Positions 1-10,126 are shown, counted from the stretch's first letter. The stretch: 64,000 nt of DNA from Moraxella osloensis (GCF_009867135.1 NZ_CP047226.1:1550001-1614000), one strand, 5' to 3'. Translations and numbers: made by a program. Notes: a model not told the origin generated them from the letters alone.

Positions 1-1058
1 AGCGTGCCAGCACGGGTCGTATCTATGTGCAAAACGTTGACCATTGCAACACCCACAGTCCGTTTGACCCAAGTGTCGCGCCAATTCGCCAATCCAACCT
101 ATGTATGGAAATCGCGCTACCGACCCAACCGCTTGACAACATCAATGATGAAAGCGGTGAAATCGCCCTTTGTACGCTGTCAGGCATTAACTTGGGTGAA
201 ATCAATCAATTAGAAGACATCAAAGAGCCAGCGGAACTGATCGTGCGTGCGCTAGATGCCTTGCTTGACTACCAAGACTACCCGGTTATCGCTGCTAAAA
301 ATGGCTCTATGAAACGCCGCACGCTGGGTATTGGTGTCATCAACTACGCTTATTATCTTGCCAAAAACGGTACCAAATATTCAGATCCTACGGCACTCGG
401 TTTAACCCATCGCACTTTTGAAGCCTTACAATATTATCTGTTGGTGGCGTCAAATAAACTGGCTAAAGAGCAAGGCGCGTGTCCTGCATTTGGCGATACC
501 ACGTATTCACAAGGTATTTTACCGATTGATACGTATAAAGCAGATATTGATGCGATTTGTAATGAGCCACTTCAACTCGACTGGGAAGCGCTGCGTCATG
601 ATATCAAAACCCACGGTCTTCGCAACTCAACCTTGACCGCCTTGATGCCATCAGAAACCTCTAGTCAAATTGCTAACGCAACTAATGGCATTGAGCCACC
701 GCGTGGTCTGGTCTCTGTCAAAGCATCAAAAGACGGTATTTTAAAACAAGTAGTACCTGAGATTGATAAGCTCAAAGATCAATACGAGCTATTATGGCAA
801 ATGCCAAATAACAAGGGTTATTTGAGTCTTGTGGCGATTATGCAAAAATTCATTGATCAAAGTATCTCAGCGAATACCAACTACGACCCAACCAAGTTTG
901 AAGATAGCCGTGTACCGATGAAGGTGATGATTCAAGACTTGTTGATGGCGTATAAACTGGGCGTTAAGACGCTGTACTATCATAACACCCGTGATGGCGC
1001 AAATGATGCCCAAGACGACCTTGAAAATGGCTGTGCTGGCGGCGCTTGTACTTTATAA
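1..1058 (+). CDS. nrdA: Ribonucleoside-diphosphate reductase alpha subunit, 3' part (5' end outside window)
   Basis: Large catalytic subunit of class Ia ribonucleotide reductase, which makes deoxyribonucleotides from NDPs with NrdB. The reading frame is open to the left edge, beginning in a conserved segment (RIYVQNVDHCNTHSPF), so the true start lies upstream. Visible family hallmarks are the active-site Cys and Glu in NLCMEIALPT, the second redox Cys in IALCTLSGIN, the radical-transfer tyrosine pair in TLYYHNTRDGA, and the C-terminal swinging-arm cysteines in GCAGGACTL. The gene ends just before a strong hairpin terminator, and nrdB does not follow, so nrdB is upstream or elsewhere. Identity is very secure. 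Confidence 0.97.
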   Translation, partial: RASTGRIYVQNVDHCNTHSPFDPSVAPIRQSNLCMEIALPTQPLDNINDESGEIALCTLSGINLGEINQLEDIKEPAELIVRALDALLDYQDYPVIAAKNGSMKRRTLGIGVINYAYYLAKNGTKYSDPTALGLTHRTFEALQYYLLVASNKLAKEQGACPAFGDTTYSQGILPIDTYKADIDAICNEPLQLDWEALRHDIKTHGLRNSTLTALMPSETSSQIANATNGIEPPRGLVSVKASKDGILKQVVPEIDKLKDQYELLWQMPNNKGYLSLVAIMQKFIDQSISANTNYDPTKFEDSRVPMKVMIQDLLMAYKLGVKTLYYHNTRDGANDAQDDLENGCAGGACTL

Positions 1059-1067
1059 GAGAGTATT

Positions 1068-1102
1068 TAGGGATAATACTGATGGATTATCCCTAGTTTT
1101 TA
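1068..1102 (+). terminator. Rho-independent terminator of nrdA
   Basis: A 10-bp perfect stem (TAGGGATAAT / ATTATCCCTA) with an 8-nt loop is followed by a T-rich run. It sits about 10 bp after the nrdA stop. Confidence 0.9.
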
Positions 1103-1253
1103 TTCAGTGATTTATGTTCAGTAAATACAAATAAAAATGGCATAACCCATTAAATTGATTACTTAAATCATTTTGACGTAACATCTAGGTTTTTATTATT
1201 AAAAGCCTAGAAATTTTCATTGCATGGATTTTTATTACATAGGATGTTTGAAC

Positions 1254-1424
1254 TTGAAAAACCAGTTGATTGTTTATGCCATTTTACTGATGAACCTTAC
1301 CTCGTGTGCTTCTTTGCCGCAAACATACGACAGTCCGATTCCTGTCTATGTTGACTTGGGTGATGCCACACCTGCCACCACCCTGTCCAATTCAAAAGCC
1401 AATGTCAAAACTATGAGTCATTAA
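1254..1424 (+). CDS. Small predicted lipoprotein (56 aa)
   Basis: Unrecognised small protein. Read from the TTG at 1254 it begins MKNQLIVYAILLMNLTSC, a compact lipoprotein signal peptide with lipobox LTSC. AGGA at 1241-1244 lies 9 nt upstream, which is why this start is preferred over the ATG at 1224. That ATG would add ten residues in front of the charged n-region. The mature part is only about 38 residues, rich in Pro, Thr and Ser, with no known domain. It ends convergently with the mechanosensitive channel gene, and the two stop codons overlap within TTAA at 1421-1424. A short imperfect hairpin (CTAGG...CCTAG, 1185-1210) lies upstream. It does not carry the motif of the LptM family. Moderate confidence that it is expressed. 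Confidence 0.55.
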   Translation: MKNQLIVYAILLMNLTSCASLPQTYDSPIPVYVDLGDATPATTLSNSKANVKTMSH

Positions 1425-3217
1425 GGCTTGGTATCAGGCTTATCCGATTGTGCCAGTTTTTCTGACGCCGCTACTTTATCTTTTACAGGTACAGTATTGG
1501 CAAAATTTGAATAGGTAATATCAATCGGTTTGCCCATCATCACACGGCTGGTCGGTAACGCATTTTTGAGTCCCACTTCTTTCATCATCTCCGCGATTTT
1601 TAAAATCATATCGGTTTGTTTTTGATTAAAATCCATCGCGCCTTTTACATTGAGATAGCATCGCACTTCAACAAGATACGCGTCTTGCTGAGTGCCAGAG
1701 ATACGCACTTGATTCCACACGCTGTTGGTATCAGGATGATTGGTGATATAAATTTGTGTTTGCTCCATAAATTCACGTAATTTATCGATGTCGCTATCAC
1801 GCGAGATATAGAACACTTGCGAAAAATGAAACATATCGCGCTGCGAGACATTTTCAATGCTCATTGATGAGAAGTTACCATTGGGAATTGTCACCACCGT
1901 GCGATCCGTGGTGCGCAAACGGGTGGAGCGGATACCAATGTCTTCAACCGTACCTTCTTGCGTGCCAAAGCGGCAGTAGTCGCCCACATTTACAGGCTGG
2001 TCAGCGACTACCGATACACTGCCCACCAAGTTTTCAACCGTTTTTTGTGCACCCAATGCCAACGCCACACCACCAATCCCTAATGCGGCAATACCTGTGG
2101 TTAAGTCGTAGCCTAGATTACCCAAAATCACAATGATCGCAATCGCAATCAAAATCAATTTTACCACTTTTCGCAGCAGATTTAGGACAGATAGCCGCTC
2201 TGGATGATGGTTATTACTGGCATAGTTCTCTGCACGTTTAAAAATCAAATCCAAAATACGTAAAATCAACCATACCATGGATACCCAAGATAAAATATCG
2301 GCAAGGTTGGACGCCATATTACGCACAACCAAATTAATACCCACCAAAATCATGGCTTCTTTGATAATCAGCGCCGTCAGCACCATTGCGGCAGGTACGA
2401 CCACGCGCCCATCAATCGGAAATTGCTTTTCTTTATCTGGGTGGGTCGCTAGATAAATCCGCGTGATAATCATATATAAGATTTGGCTAATCAATAGACA
2501 GGCGAGATAAGTCGCTATCATGAGCGCAATCACTGCCCCGATGTGCCCAAGACTATAGCCTTTAATATCTTTCTCAATCCATTGTTTGGGAATGTACTTT
2601 TCTACCAGTGTCGGCTGGGTAACGAGTGATAACGACGCAACTTCTTGCAAGGTTTGTCGTGAAATCAGCCAAATATAGGTGCCGTTAGATTGTTTGACAC
2701 GCTGCATTAAGATATCAATACTCTTTTTGTCAGCGTCGGGATTGTTGATTTCCCCTACCTTATCGAGATTGGGCGCTAGTTTGTCATCGAGATTGCCGGT
2801 AGGGTCATTGCTAATTTGTAGCTGCTCGTTGATACGTCCGCCGCTATCGAGTGCCGATTTTAAAGATTCGAGCGTGCCACTGGGGTCTTTGGTAGAACTT
2901 AAATCCACATAACGGCTGGCGAGCATCCAATCACTTTTTGCCAATGCTTGTATAAAGCCTTGCACGCTACCGCGCGGGGTGTCACGCCCAAAGGTGTCTT
3001 GTGGGGTTGCTGTGCCGCTGGCGCTACTGGCTGATTTGCTGCTATCAGCCGCCCATACAGCGGTGGGTTTGACACTGGTGATAACCATGAGTAAGGCAAA
3101 CAATGCCATCATAAAACAACGGCGGTATAAAGATGTTGCATCAGCATGATGCTGACATTGATTAAGAGACTTTGACAACGGCATAAACTTCCCAAAATTT
3201 GTAAAACGCTCAGACAT
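1421..3217 (-). CDS. MscS-family mechanosensitive ion channel
   Basis: Inner-membrane small-conductance mechanosensitive channel, releasing solutes on hypo-osmotic shock. The 598-residue protein has a signal-like hydrophobic segment (residues about 36-56, ending AVWA), a periplasmic domain starting with RGSVQGFIQA, several transmembrane helices (about 215-385), and then the MscS pore helix and beta domain. The pore helix reads GIAALGIGGVALALGAQ, followed by NLVGSVSVVADQPVNVGDYC and the typical GTVEDIGIRSTRLRTTD. Length exceeds E. coli MscS (286 aa) because of the periplasmic N-domain, as in the YbdG/YnaI-like long forms. The annotated ATG is 35 residues before the signal-like segment, so an internal start such as the Met at residue 12 or 36 is possible. 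It is transcribed alone, convergent with the small lipoprotein gene. Confidence 0.92.
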   Translation of the reverse strand: MSERFTNFGKFMPLSKSLNQCQHHADATSLYRRCFMMALFALLMVITSVKPTAVWAADSSKSASSASGTATPQDTFGRDTPRGSVQGFIQALAKSDWMLASRYVDLSSTKDPSGTLESLKSALDSGGRINEQLQISNDPTGNLDDKLAPNLDKVGEINNPDADKKSIDILMQRVKQSNGTYIWLISRQTLQEVASLSLVTQPTLVEKYIPKQWIEKDIKGYSLGHIGAVIALMIATYLACLLISQILYMIITRIYLATHPDKEKQFPIDGRVVVPAAMVLTALIIKEAMILVGINLVVRNMASNLADILSWVSMVWLILRILDLIFKRAENYASNNHHPERLSVLNLLRKVVKLILIAIAIIVILGNLGYDLTTGIAALGIGGVALALGAQKTVENLVGSVSVVADQPVNVGDYCRFGTQEGTVEDIGIRSTRLRTTDRTVVTIPNGNFSSMSIENVSQRDMFHFSQVFYISRDSDIDKLREFMEQTQIYITNHPDTNSVWNQVRISGTQQDAYLVEVRCYLNVKGAMDFNQKQTDMILKIAEMMKEVGLKNALPTSRVMMGKPIDITYSNFANTVPVKDKVAASEKLAQSDKPDTKP

Positions 3218-3388
3218 AATTAGTCTGGATGATGAAGGCCTTGCTTTATGCTTTAAGAAATCTTAAATTGCAATGCGCTTATTCTGAATAAAGTATTTCG
3301 TCTTGTAGGTATAACTGCTAAAATACGCGAATTATTTGATTTTATCAGTTTTAAATTCCAAAAACACTTTTAAATGCATTGAGTTATT

Positions 3389-3826
3389 ATGTTTAATTTA
3401 CATCCACAACTAGCAAAAGATACTTTTTTGGTGGGCGAATTTCCGTTATCTACTTGCCGCTTGATGAACGACTGTCAATTTCCTTGGTTGATTTTAATTC
3501 CGCGTGTACCCGGTATTAAAGAATTATATGAACTATCCGCCAGTGACCAAGCCCAGTTTTTACGTGAATCCAGCTGGCTATCAAGTCAGCTTGCCAAAAC
3601 TTTTCAAGCCGACAAAATGAACATCGCCGCGCTTGGCAACCAAGTGCCGCAATTGCATTTTCATCATATCGTGCGCTACCAAAATGACATTGCTTGGCCC
3701 AATCCAGTATGGGGTAATCCTGCCATCCCTTATACCCCTGAAGTGCTCAGCCATATGCAGCAGACACTGATGATGGCACTGCGGGGTCATCGTGATATGC
3801 CATTTGATTGGCAAATGAATATCTAA
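3389..3826 (+). CDS. HIT-domain nucleotide-binding hydrolase
   Basis: Histidine-triad family protein (145 aa), expected to hydrolyse dinucleoside polyphosphates or nucleotide conjugates in the cytoplasm. The active-site segment is PQLHFHHIVRY (around residues 87-97), in which the first His of the triad is Gln. The PQLHxHxI version is usual for this proteobacterial subgroup and retains the catalytic central His (residue 90). The N-terminal half carries CRLMNDCQFPWLILIPRVP, the usual strand pair preceding the helix. The gene starts at ATG and lies 39 bp upstream of the cyclase gene on the same strand, so the two may be co-transcribed. The physiological substrate is unknown. Confidence 0.9.
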   Translation: MFNLHPQLAKDTFLVGEFPLSTCRLMNDCQFPWLILIPRVPGIKELYELSASDQAQFLRESSWLSSQLAKTFQADKMNIAALGNQVPQLHFHHIVRYQNDIAWPNPVWGNPAIPYTPEVLSHMQQTLMMALRGHRDMPFDWQMNI

Positions 3827-3865
3827 AAAAATTTTCACCACGAGGCACGAGGTAGACAAACTAAA

Positions 3866-5215
3866 TTGCGTGAATCCATTCAAGGTCTTTCGACCAATCT
3901 AAAAAGTCCGAAATTCATTGAACTGGCGGCATTTTTTATTTTATTGCTTACCTTAACCTCTCTTGATGTACCGCCTATTTATCATACGCTCAGTATTTTG
4001 CTGTTGGTAGCAGGCGTTATTGTCACGGCTTTGAGTGTTATCCGGCCCCATCACTATATTACTTCGGCCAGTGTATTAACCCTGATGGCGTTGGCAACGG
4101 GTATGTTGCAGTTTAACTATATCCCAAGCCTTGCGTTATGGTTGTTGATTTTGATTCGCCTGATTTTTTCAGATACCAAATACACTGTTTCGTTGGTACT
4201 CTTAACTGTAGCAGTGGGTCTACTTAGTCTGATATTCGCGCACTTTTTATTACCCGCCATTAGTTTGACCGCCAAGCAAGAAGATATTTTAAATTTTGTC
4301 ATCGTATTTACCGATATCTTGATTGTTGGTTATCATATTTGTTCTCTGGTGATTCGCTTACGCCAAAAAAATCAAATGCTTGCGCAGCAACAAGCACGGA
4401 TTGATACCTTGGTCAATGTCACCAATAAATTAACCCGTTTTTTGCCCCCGCAGATTTGGCAACCGATTGTCAAAAATAACACCAAGGTTGAAGTCATTAA
4501 TCAACGGCGCAAGCTAACTATTTTGTTTTCGGATATTGTTGGTTTTACTGATTTGTCGGATCATATTAGCCCCGACCATTTAGCCAATATTTTAAACACT
4601 TACCTTGACCGTATGACCCAAGTTAGCCAAAAATATGGTGCGACACTCGATAAGTTTTTAGGGGATGGGTTATTGTGCTATTTTGGTGATGTGGGTGGTA
4701 ATGACCGTGATAATGCGATTGCTTGTGCCAGTATGGCCATTGAGATGCGCCGTGAGATGGAAGTGCTGCGCCACCAATGGCGATTACTCGGTTTTGAAGG
4801 GCTGCATGTACGCATGGGTATCAATACAGGGTATTGTTATGTCGGTAATTTTGGCAGCCGCAATCGTATGACCTATACCGTGGTTGGAAAGGAAGCCAAT
4901 TTTGCCTCTCGCCTTGAATCTGCCGCGCAAAACAATCAAATTTTGATCAGTGAAAGTACGTTTAATTTAATTGGTCATGTCCATCATTGCCAAGCCGTGG
5001 GGCAATTTAAATTTAAAGGCTTTCAAGATGCCATGAATGTGTGGGAATTGCTCGAACCCAAAAGCGAATCCATGCAACAAACCGATTGGGTGAACTTTAA
5101 TTTACCTGGGTTTAACCTGCATTTAAATTTTCATGATATTCGTAATTATGATAAAAATGATATTACTAACCAGCTAAAATCTGCATTGGCGCTTGTTGAA
5201 GAAAAGCAAAAATAA
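3866..5215 (+). CDS. Membrane class III adenylate/guanylate cyclase
   Basis: A 449-residue protein with five or six hydrophobic N-terminal helices (about residues 18-165), a short coiled linker, then a class III nucleotide cyclase domain (about 213-400). The domain shows the metal-binding aspartates in ILFSDIVGFTDLS (D223) and LDKFLGDGLLCYFG (D267), and the dimer-arm segment RNRMTYTVVGKEANFASRLE. It should make cAMP (or cGMP) from the NTP. The start is TTG at 3866, with GAGGT about 12 nt upstream, giving MRESIQG. No better ATG precedes the first helix. The stop codon lies next to the left end of an insertion sequence, and the TAA sits within the possible target duplication, so the coding sequence is intact. 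It probably shares a transcript with the HIT gene. The membrane sensor part is unlike any named receptor I can identify. Confidence 0.92.
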   Translation: MRESIQGLSTNLKSPKFIELAAFFILLLTLTSLDVPPIYHTLSILLLVAGVIVTALSVIRPHHYITSASVLTLMALATGMLQFNYIPSLALWLLILIRLIFSDTKYTVSLVLLTVAVGLLSLIFAHFLLPAISLTAKQEDILNFVIVFTDILIVGYHICSLVIRLRQKNQMLAQQQARIDTLVNVTNKLTRFLPPQIWQPIVKNNTKVEVINQRRKLTILFSDIVGFTDLSDHISPDHLANILNTYLDRMTQVSQKYGATLDKFLGDGLLCYFGDVGGNDRDNAIACASMAIEMRREMEVLRHQWRLLGFEGLHVRMGINTGYCYVGNFGSRNRMTYTVVGKEANFASRLESAAQNNQILISESTFNLIGHVHHCQAVGQFKFKGFQDAMNVWELLEPKSESMQQTDWVNFNLPGFNLHLNFHDIRNYDKNDITNQLKSALALVEEKQK

Positions 5216-5216
5216 T

Positions 5217-6303
5217 AGGACTTACGCAAAAAGCATAAAATTTTGCGAAAGCGGATAAAAATATAGTAGCATAAAGAGATGAAGAAAAAAGCTATCACCC
5301 GCTTAGACTACTGTCAATATTTACTGGTAAGCCAAACCAATTACACCCTTACCAACTACGCAGAACATCATCCTGAATCAATTAGTCATGACCGCATCAA
5401 TCGATACCTACGTCATGACAAACTAAAACCCAAGCTCGTATGGGAAAAAGTCAAAGACGACATCGTATTAGACGACGATGGCTATCTTATCTTTGATGAC
5501 AGCATACTCGATAAAAATCATAGTCACAAAATCGAATTGGTTAATCGCCAATACAGTGGCAACGCCCATCGCATTATTAAAGGCATCTGCATCGTTAACT
5601 GTATCTATGTCAATCCTAAGACCGAACAATACTGGCTCATTGATTACCGTATTTATGACAAAACCACCGATGGAAAAAGCAAACTTGACCATCTAAAAGA
5701 CATGCTACAGCACAGTATTGAACACAAACAAATTAAATTCAAATATGTGCTCATGGATACCTGGTATGCCACCAAAGACATCATGCTCTATATTGATAAC
5801 TTACAAAAAATCTATTATTGTCCTTTAAAATCCAATCGCAAAGTCGATGATTCAAAAGGAGTAAACCCTTACAAAGCAGTCAACGAATTAACTTGGACTG
5901 ACCAAGAGCAACAAAATGGCAAACTGATTAAAATACATGCCTTTCCTAAAGATTACAAAGTGCAACTGTTCCGAGTAGTGGTTAATGAAAACCGCACGGA
6001 CTGGATTGTCACCAATGACACCACTCAGAATTCATCAGATGGCACACGATTGGTGTGTGCCATCCGCTGGAAGATTGAGCAGTTTCACCGAGAACTTAAA
6101 CAACTCACTGGTATTGAAGCTAATCAGTGTCGTAAGGCTCGTATTCAGCGGAATCATATTTGTTGTTGTATGCTGGTTTGGCTGCAGTTAGCCAGACAGG
6201 CTAAACGGTTAAAACAATCTTTATATCAGGTTAAAAGGGGTTTACTCAGTGATTATTTGCGTGAGCAGTTACGCTCGCCTTCGGTCGTCTTTGCGTAAGT
6301 CCT
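5217..6303 (+). mobile_element. Complete insertion sequence, IS4/IS701-like, 1087 bp
   Basis: Perfect 14-bp terminal inverted repeats AGGACTTACGCAAA (5217-5230) and its complement (6290-6303) flank one transposase gene. The hexamer AATAAT lies directly outside both ends (5211-5216, 6304-6309) and could be a target duplication, though the site is low-complexity. The element inserted immediately behind the cyclase stop without breaking it. Its ends share TTACGCA with the second IS of the window at 36808-37949. Confidence 0.9.
5279..6298 (+). CDS. DDE transposase of IS at 5217-6303
   Basis: A 339-residue transposase of the IS4/IS701-like DDE superfamily. Likely catalytic residues are the Asp pair in GYLIFDDSIL, the Asp in YVLMDTWYAT, and the Glu in IEQFHRELKQLTGIEANQC. 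The frame is intact from ATG (AAAGAG a few bases upstream) to a TAA at 6296-6298 inside the right inverted repeat. It should catalyse cut-and-paste movement of its own element. It is a clear relative of the second transposase of the window: both carry YLIFDD, a conserved NC-I/L-Y and YVL-D-W. The exact ISfinder family was not determined. Confidence 0.92.
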   Translation: MKKKAITRLDYCQYLLVSQTNYTLTNYAEHHPESISHDRINRYLRHDKLKPKLVWEKVKDDIVLDDDGYLIFDDSILDKNHSHKIELVNRQYSGNAHRIIKGICIVNCIYVNPKTEQYWLIDYRIYDKTTDGKSKLDHLKDMLQHSIEHKQIKFKYVLMDTWYATKDIMLYIDNLQKIYYCPLKSNRKVDDSKGVNPYKAVNELTWTDQEQQNGKLIKIHAFPKDYKVQLFRVVVNENRTDWIVTNDTTQNSSDGTRLVCAIRWKIEQFHRELKQLTGIEANQCRKARIQRNHICCCMLVWLQLARQAKRLKQSLYQVKRGLLSDYLREQLRSPSVVFA

Positions 6304-6390
6304 AATAATAATAGTGACAGTTTTGGCTGACCCATTTTTTTAACTCAGCTATATTGTTAGCTTAGCTATGTTTAACCATTTACATATACT

Positions 6391-6424
6391 AAAAAAGCCG
6401 AAGCATTCAGCTTCGGCTTTTTTT
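6391..6424 (-). terminator. Rho-independent terminator of icd
   Basis: A 14-bp perfect stem AAAAAAGCCGAAGC with 5-nt loop and its complement, with A/T runs on both sides. It lies just 3' of icd on the minus strand and could work in both directions. Confidence 0.92.
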
Positions 6425-6435
6425 ATACTATTGGA

Positions 6436-8673
6436 TTAGGCATCAAACGCAGCCAATGCTTGGTTAAATGTCGCACTTGGGCGCATCACCTGGCTTAGCT
6501 TTTGTTGGTCTGGTTGATAGTAACCACCAATATCCACACCTTGACCTTGAACATCATTTAATTCAGCAACGATTTTGTCTTCATTTTCTGACAACGCTTG
6601 AGCCAGTGGCGCAAACTTGGTTTTAAGCTCGCTATCTTGATCTTGGTTCGCCAATTCTTCTGCCCAATATTTGGCTAGATAATAATGGCTACCACGGTTG
6701 TCTAGCTCACCGGTACGGCGTGATGGTGATTTGTCGTTATCCAACAATTTACCCGTTGCCAAGTCTAGGGTTTTTGCCAGTAATTTTATCCGTGGGTTGT
6801 TTTCTTTAATCCCTAAGTCTTCTAAAGATACCGCAAGCGCAAGCATCTCGCCGAGCGAATCCCAGCGCAAGTGGTTTTCTTCAACCAACTGCTCGACATG
6901 TTTTGGGGCTGAACCGCCTGCCCCTGTCTCATAAAGACCGCCGCCTTTCATCAATGGGACAATTGATAGCATTTTGGCGGACGTGCCTAATTCTAGGATT
7001 GGGAACAAGTCGGTTAAGTAGTCACGCAAGATGTTACCTGTGACTGAGATGGTATCCAAACCACGCGCCACACGCTCAAGGGTATAACGCATCGCACGAA
7101 CTTGAGACATGATTTGGATGTCTAGACCTGTGGTATCATGCTCTTGTAAGTATTTTTTGACTTTCTTGATGAGTTCATTTTCATGTGGGCGGTATGGGTC
7201 AAGCCAGAAGATAGCTGGCATGCCTGAGTTACGTGCACGCGTAACTGCCAGTTTTACCCAGTCACGAATTGGCGCATCTTTGACTTGACACATACGCCAA
7301 ATATCACCTTCTTCAACATTTTGCGACATCAATACTTCGCCTGTCTCAATGTCAGTGATATTGGCAACGCCTGCCTCTGGGATTTCAAAAGTTTTGTCGT
7401 GAGAACCGTATTCTTCCGCTTTTTGTGCCATCAAACCTACGTTTGGTACAGTACCCATGGTCGCTGGGTCAAAGTTGCCATGCGCTTTACAGAAGTTAAT
7501 GACTTCTTGGTAAATACGGGCAAAGGTCGATTCTGGCATCACTGCTTTACAGTCGTAAGGCTTGCCATCCGCTGCCCACATTTTACCACCATTACGAATC
7601 ATCGCTGGCATTGAGGCATCTACAATGACATCATTTGGCGAATAGAAGTTATCAATTCCCTTCGCTGAGTCAACCATCGCCAATGCGGGGCGATGTTCTT
7701 GACAGGCATGCAGGTCACGGACGATTTCTTCACGGATAGTAGTCGGTAAGGTTTCGATTTTTTCGTATAATCCTGCCATACCGTTGTTAACATTAATACC
7801 TAATTCATCAAAGGTTTTGTGCCATTTTTCGAATGCATCTTTGTAGTAAACTCTTACGCAGTGACCAAACACGATAGGATGCGATACCTTCATCATCGTG
7901 GCTTTGACGTGTAGAGAGAACAGGATTTTACCTTCGCGGCAATCTTCTAGCTCTTTTTCATAAAACTCGATTAAGGCTTTTTTGCTCATGAACATTGAGT
8001 CAATCACTTCACCGTCTTGTAGGGCAACTTCAGGTTTTAGCACCAAAGCTTTGCCACTGTTGGTGATGAGCTCCATTTTGACTTTACGCGCTTTATCAAG
8101 GGTCATTGATTTTTCGCCATGGTAAAAGTCACCTTCTTTCATGTGAGAGACGTGGGTTTTTGACCATTGTTTCCATTCACCCATTGAATGCGGGTGTTTT
8201 TTGGCATAGTTTTTTACGGCAGCGGGGGCACGGCGATCGGAGTTACCTTCACGTAATACGGGATTTACCGCAGATCCTAAACATTTACCATAACGGGCTT
8301 TGATGGCTTTTTCTTCGTCTGTGGTTGGGTTTTCTGGGTAATTGGGAATGTGGTAGCCTTTGGCTTGTAACTCTGCAATACATTCTTGTAGCTGAGCCAC
8401 TGAGGCACTGATATTAGGCAATTTGATGATATTGGTGTCTGGGTCTTGGGTCAACCGACCAAGCTCAGCAAGATTGTCGGTCACTTGTTGTTCTGGAGTC
8501 AGGTAGTCGGAGAATTCTGCCAATACACGCGCGGCAACGGAAATATCGGTTTTAGTGATGTCAACGCCAGCAGGTTTGGTAAATTTTTCAATGATAGGAA
8601 GTAGTGAATAAGTCGCCAGTAGCGGTGCTTCGTCAGTTAAGGTATAGATAATATTTGACTTTCCACTAGCCAT
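6436..8673 (-). CDS. icd: Monomeric NADP-dependent isocitrate dehydrogenase
   Basis: TCA-cycle enzyme converting isocitrate to 2-oxoglutarate with NADP. The 745-residue length and N-terminus ([20 protein letters not shown]) are those of the monomeric IDH-II type found in Moraxellaceae and Azotobacter, not the about 416-residue dimeric enzyme. Substrate- and cofactor-region segments seen include [32 protein letters not shown] and [17 protein letters not shown]. The start ATG is followed by a conserved serine-lysine start (MASGKSNI) and preceded by AAGAGGTTCTC. A 7-bp inverted repeat (8709-8725) lies in the promoter-side spacer. It is a monocistronic gene with its own terminator. Confidence 0.97.
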   Translation of the reverse strand: MASGKSNIIYTLTDEAPLLATYSLLPIIEKFTKPAGVDITKTDISVAARVLAEFSDYLTPEQQVTDNLAELGRLTQDPDTNIIKLPNISASVAQLQECIAELQAKGYHIPNYPENPTTDEEKAIKARYGKCLGSAVNPVLREGNSDRRAPAAVKNYAKKHPHSMGEWKQWSKTHVSHMKEGDFYHGEKSMTLDKARKVKMELITNSGKALVLKPEVALQDGEVIDSMFMSKKALIEFYEKELEDCREGKILFSLHVKATMMKVSHPIVFGHCVRVYYKDAFEKWHKTFDELGINVNNGMAGLYEKIETLPTTIREEIVRDLHACQEHRPALAMVDSAKGIDNFYSPNDVIVDASMPAMIRNGGKMWAADGKPYDCKAVMPESTFARIYQEVINFCKAHGNFDPATMGTVPNVGLMAQKAEEYGSHDKTFEIPEAGVANITDIETGEVLMSQNVEEGDIWRMCQVKDAPIRDWVKLAVTRARNSGMPAIFWLDPYRPHENELIKKVKKYLQEHDTTGLDIQIMSQVRAMRYTLERVARGLDTISVTGNILRDYLTDLFPILELGTSAKMLSIVPLMKGGGLYETGAGGSAPKHVEQLVEENHLRWDSLGEMLALAVSLEDLGIKENNPRIKLLAKTLDLATGKLLDNDKSPSRRTGELDNRGSHYYLAKYWAEELANQDQDSELKTKFAPLAQALSENEDKIVAELNDVQGQGVDIGGYYQPDQQKLSQVMRPSATFNQALAAFDA

Positions 8674-9061
8674 AGAGAACCTCTTTTATATGAATGTTAA
8701 TTGAGATACTAGATGATGCATCTAGCAGCGTGAGAAATTTCACAGTAAGTATTACTAATTAGGGGATAAAATGTGATTGACCATTTTAAACGCAAAGTAT
8801 ACGGTTACCGCATAATGAGTCAATAATGTATCTAGGAATACCTATATTTAGGAGAAAAATAATGCAGATGCGATGTATCCCTATCGATTAAGACAATCCC
8901 TTTTTTGTCATAGTGTATCACAGTATCACAGTATCACAGTGGCGAATATATCCAATCACTGACAGATGCGATGGCGCCATTGTCAAAATTATAAAATTTT
9001 GGCTTTAAAATTGCTTGGTTATTTTACCCATGATAAACAATAAGCTTACGCTACACCCAAG
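8674..9061. other. Gene-free spacer upstream of icd
   Basis: No convincing gene is seen. It holds an inverted repeat CTAGATG-atg-CATCTAG at 8709-8725, about 36 bp before the icd start, which may be an operator. It also holds three exact tandem copies of the octamer TATCACAG at 8916-8939. The region is AT-rich and should contain the icd promoter. Confidence 0.6.
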
Positions 9062-10126
9062 TCATCTGGCCGTACGTACCAATTTTTCACTCACTTCTTT
9101 TTCCATTAGCGCCATCTTGTTGTTGTCTAAAGGTTGATGCTCAGTGTTGTAGCGCCAGCTATCGGCAGAACGGGTCAGACTAGCAAACCATAAGGCCTTA
9201 GTATCAGTCGGCAGTTTGGTAAAAGCTAACTCACTAATCACATTGCCTTCATCATCACTGAGCTGACAAGACGCTTGTTTCGCTTTGCTAAGCGCATAGC
9301 CGTGATAAGATGACACAATCATCACCACATGAAATACTTGCGGCGGAAGCTTACTTAAAAAAAGCACCATACTTTCTTGATTGAGGTTGGCATCATTGAT
9401 TTTTGTGCTTTGATGGTTGTCAGGGTCTTGTTTGCGGTCATCCATAGCGCCAAATGGCTTTTTGCCCAATAATTCATCACCTTGATGACGCACGGACTGC
9501 GCTTTATCACGGACATTTTTGAACCAAACGGTTTCGATTACCTCGCCATATCGGTTACAAAGTAAGCAGGATAAGTCTATATCTATGGCTTGCGTGCGTT
9601 TTTTAAATTTATTGTAAAGCCCCGATTTTGGCATCTGCGTTTGCTGCCATTGCACGGTAAAATACCACTGCTTGAGTACCACATCCATATGCGCGACGGC
9701 TGTACCTGTCGCTGTTTTATCATCTTCAAGCTGATCGTCTTGGGTGATTGCTAGCTGATGACTTTTTTGCAGAATCTTGTCATCAGTCATGGGATTGATT
9801 TTTGGCGTTTTGTGTAGCGAATGGTGTAGCGGCGAGGTGCTTGCCACTCCTGCCTGATTGGTGTTTTTATCGGTCAAATTGGGTGAATTGACAGGTGCTA
9901 TTATTTCAACTGGTGGCGCTGGCGTTGGGTCGGCAAACTGCGTCGAAATAATCTGGTAGGTCTCTGTGGTAGTGCTGGCTGTCAGATTATCAGGCGATTT
10001 GACAGATGTGATAGGTGAATCATCCGTCAAATCACTGTATAAAATCGTGGTTTTTGGCTTGCTAGGCTGCTGTGAACTGGTGTCGGCACTAGTGGATTCA
10101 AGGGTGTTATTATCAGCATGTTTCAT
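9062..10126 (-). CDS. TerD-domain protein with long disordered N-terminus
   Basis: A 354-residue protein whose C-terminal 200 residues match the TerD/TerA fold. Matching elements are AIDIDLSCLLCNRYGEVIET, a VRHQGDE segment matching the usual hydrogen-bonded 'HTGD' turn, LPPQVFHVVMIVSSYHG, and an acidic DDEGNVISELAF strand. TerD domains bind calcium and occur in tellurite/stress-response clusters and predicted membrane-linked signalling systems. Residues 1-150 are Ser/Thr/Asp/Pro-rich and low in hydrophobics, probably disordered. No other ter genes are nearby. It follows the WYL regulator by 52 bp on the same strand, suggesting one operon. Some calcium-ligand positions look diverged, so the function may differ from classical tellurite resistance. 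Confidence 0.75.
   Translation of the reverse strand: MKHADNNTLESTSADTSSQQPSKPKTTILYSDLTDDSPITSVKSPDNLTASTTTETYQIISTQFADPTPAPPVEIIAPVNSPNLTDKNTNQAGVASTSPLHHSLHKTPKINPMTDDKILQKSHQLAITQDDQLEDDKTATGTAVAHMDVVLKQWYFTVQWQQTQMPKSGLYNKFKKRTQAIDIDLSCLLCNRYGEVIETVWFKNVRDKAQSVRHQGDELLGKKPFGAMDDRKQDPDNHQSTKINDANLNQESMVLFLSKLPPQVFHVVMIVSSYHGYALSKAKQASCQLSDDEGNVISELAFTKLPTDTKALWFASLTRSADSWRYNTEHQPLDNNKMALMEKEVSEKLVRTAR

Noticed and set aside
1-213. Out-of-frame ORFs over the nrdA fragment
   Set aside because: They lie in other frames of a clearly conserved NrdA sequence and show no codon or motif support.
5211-5216. AATAAT as a firm target duplication of the first IS
   Set aside because: It matches both sides, but the site is a low-complexity AAT run, so the duplication is only possible, not proven.
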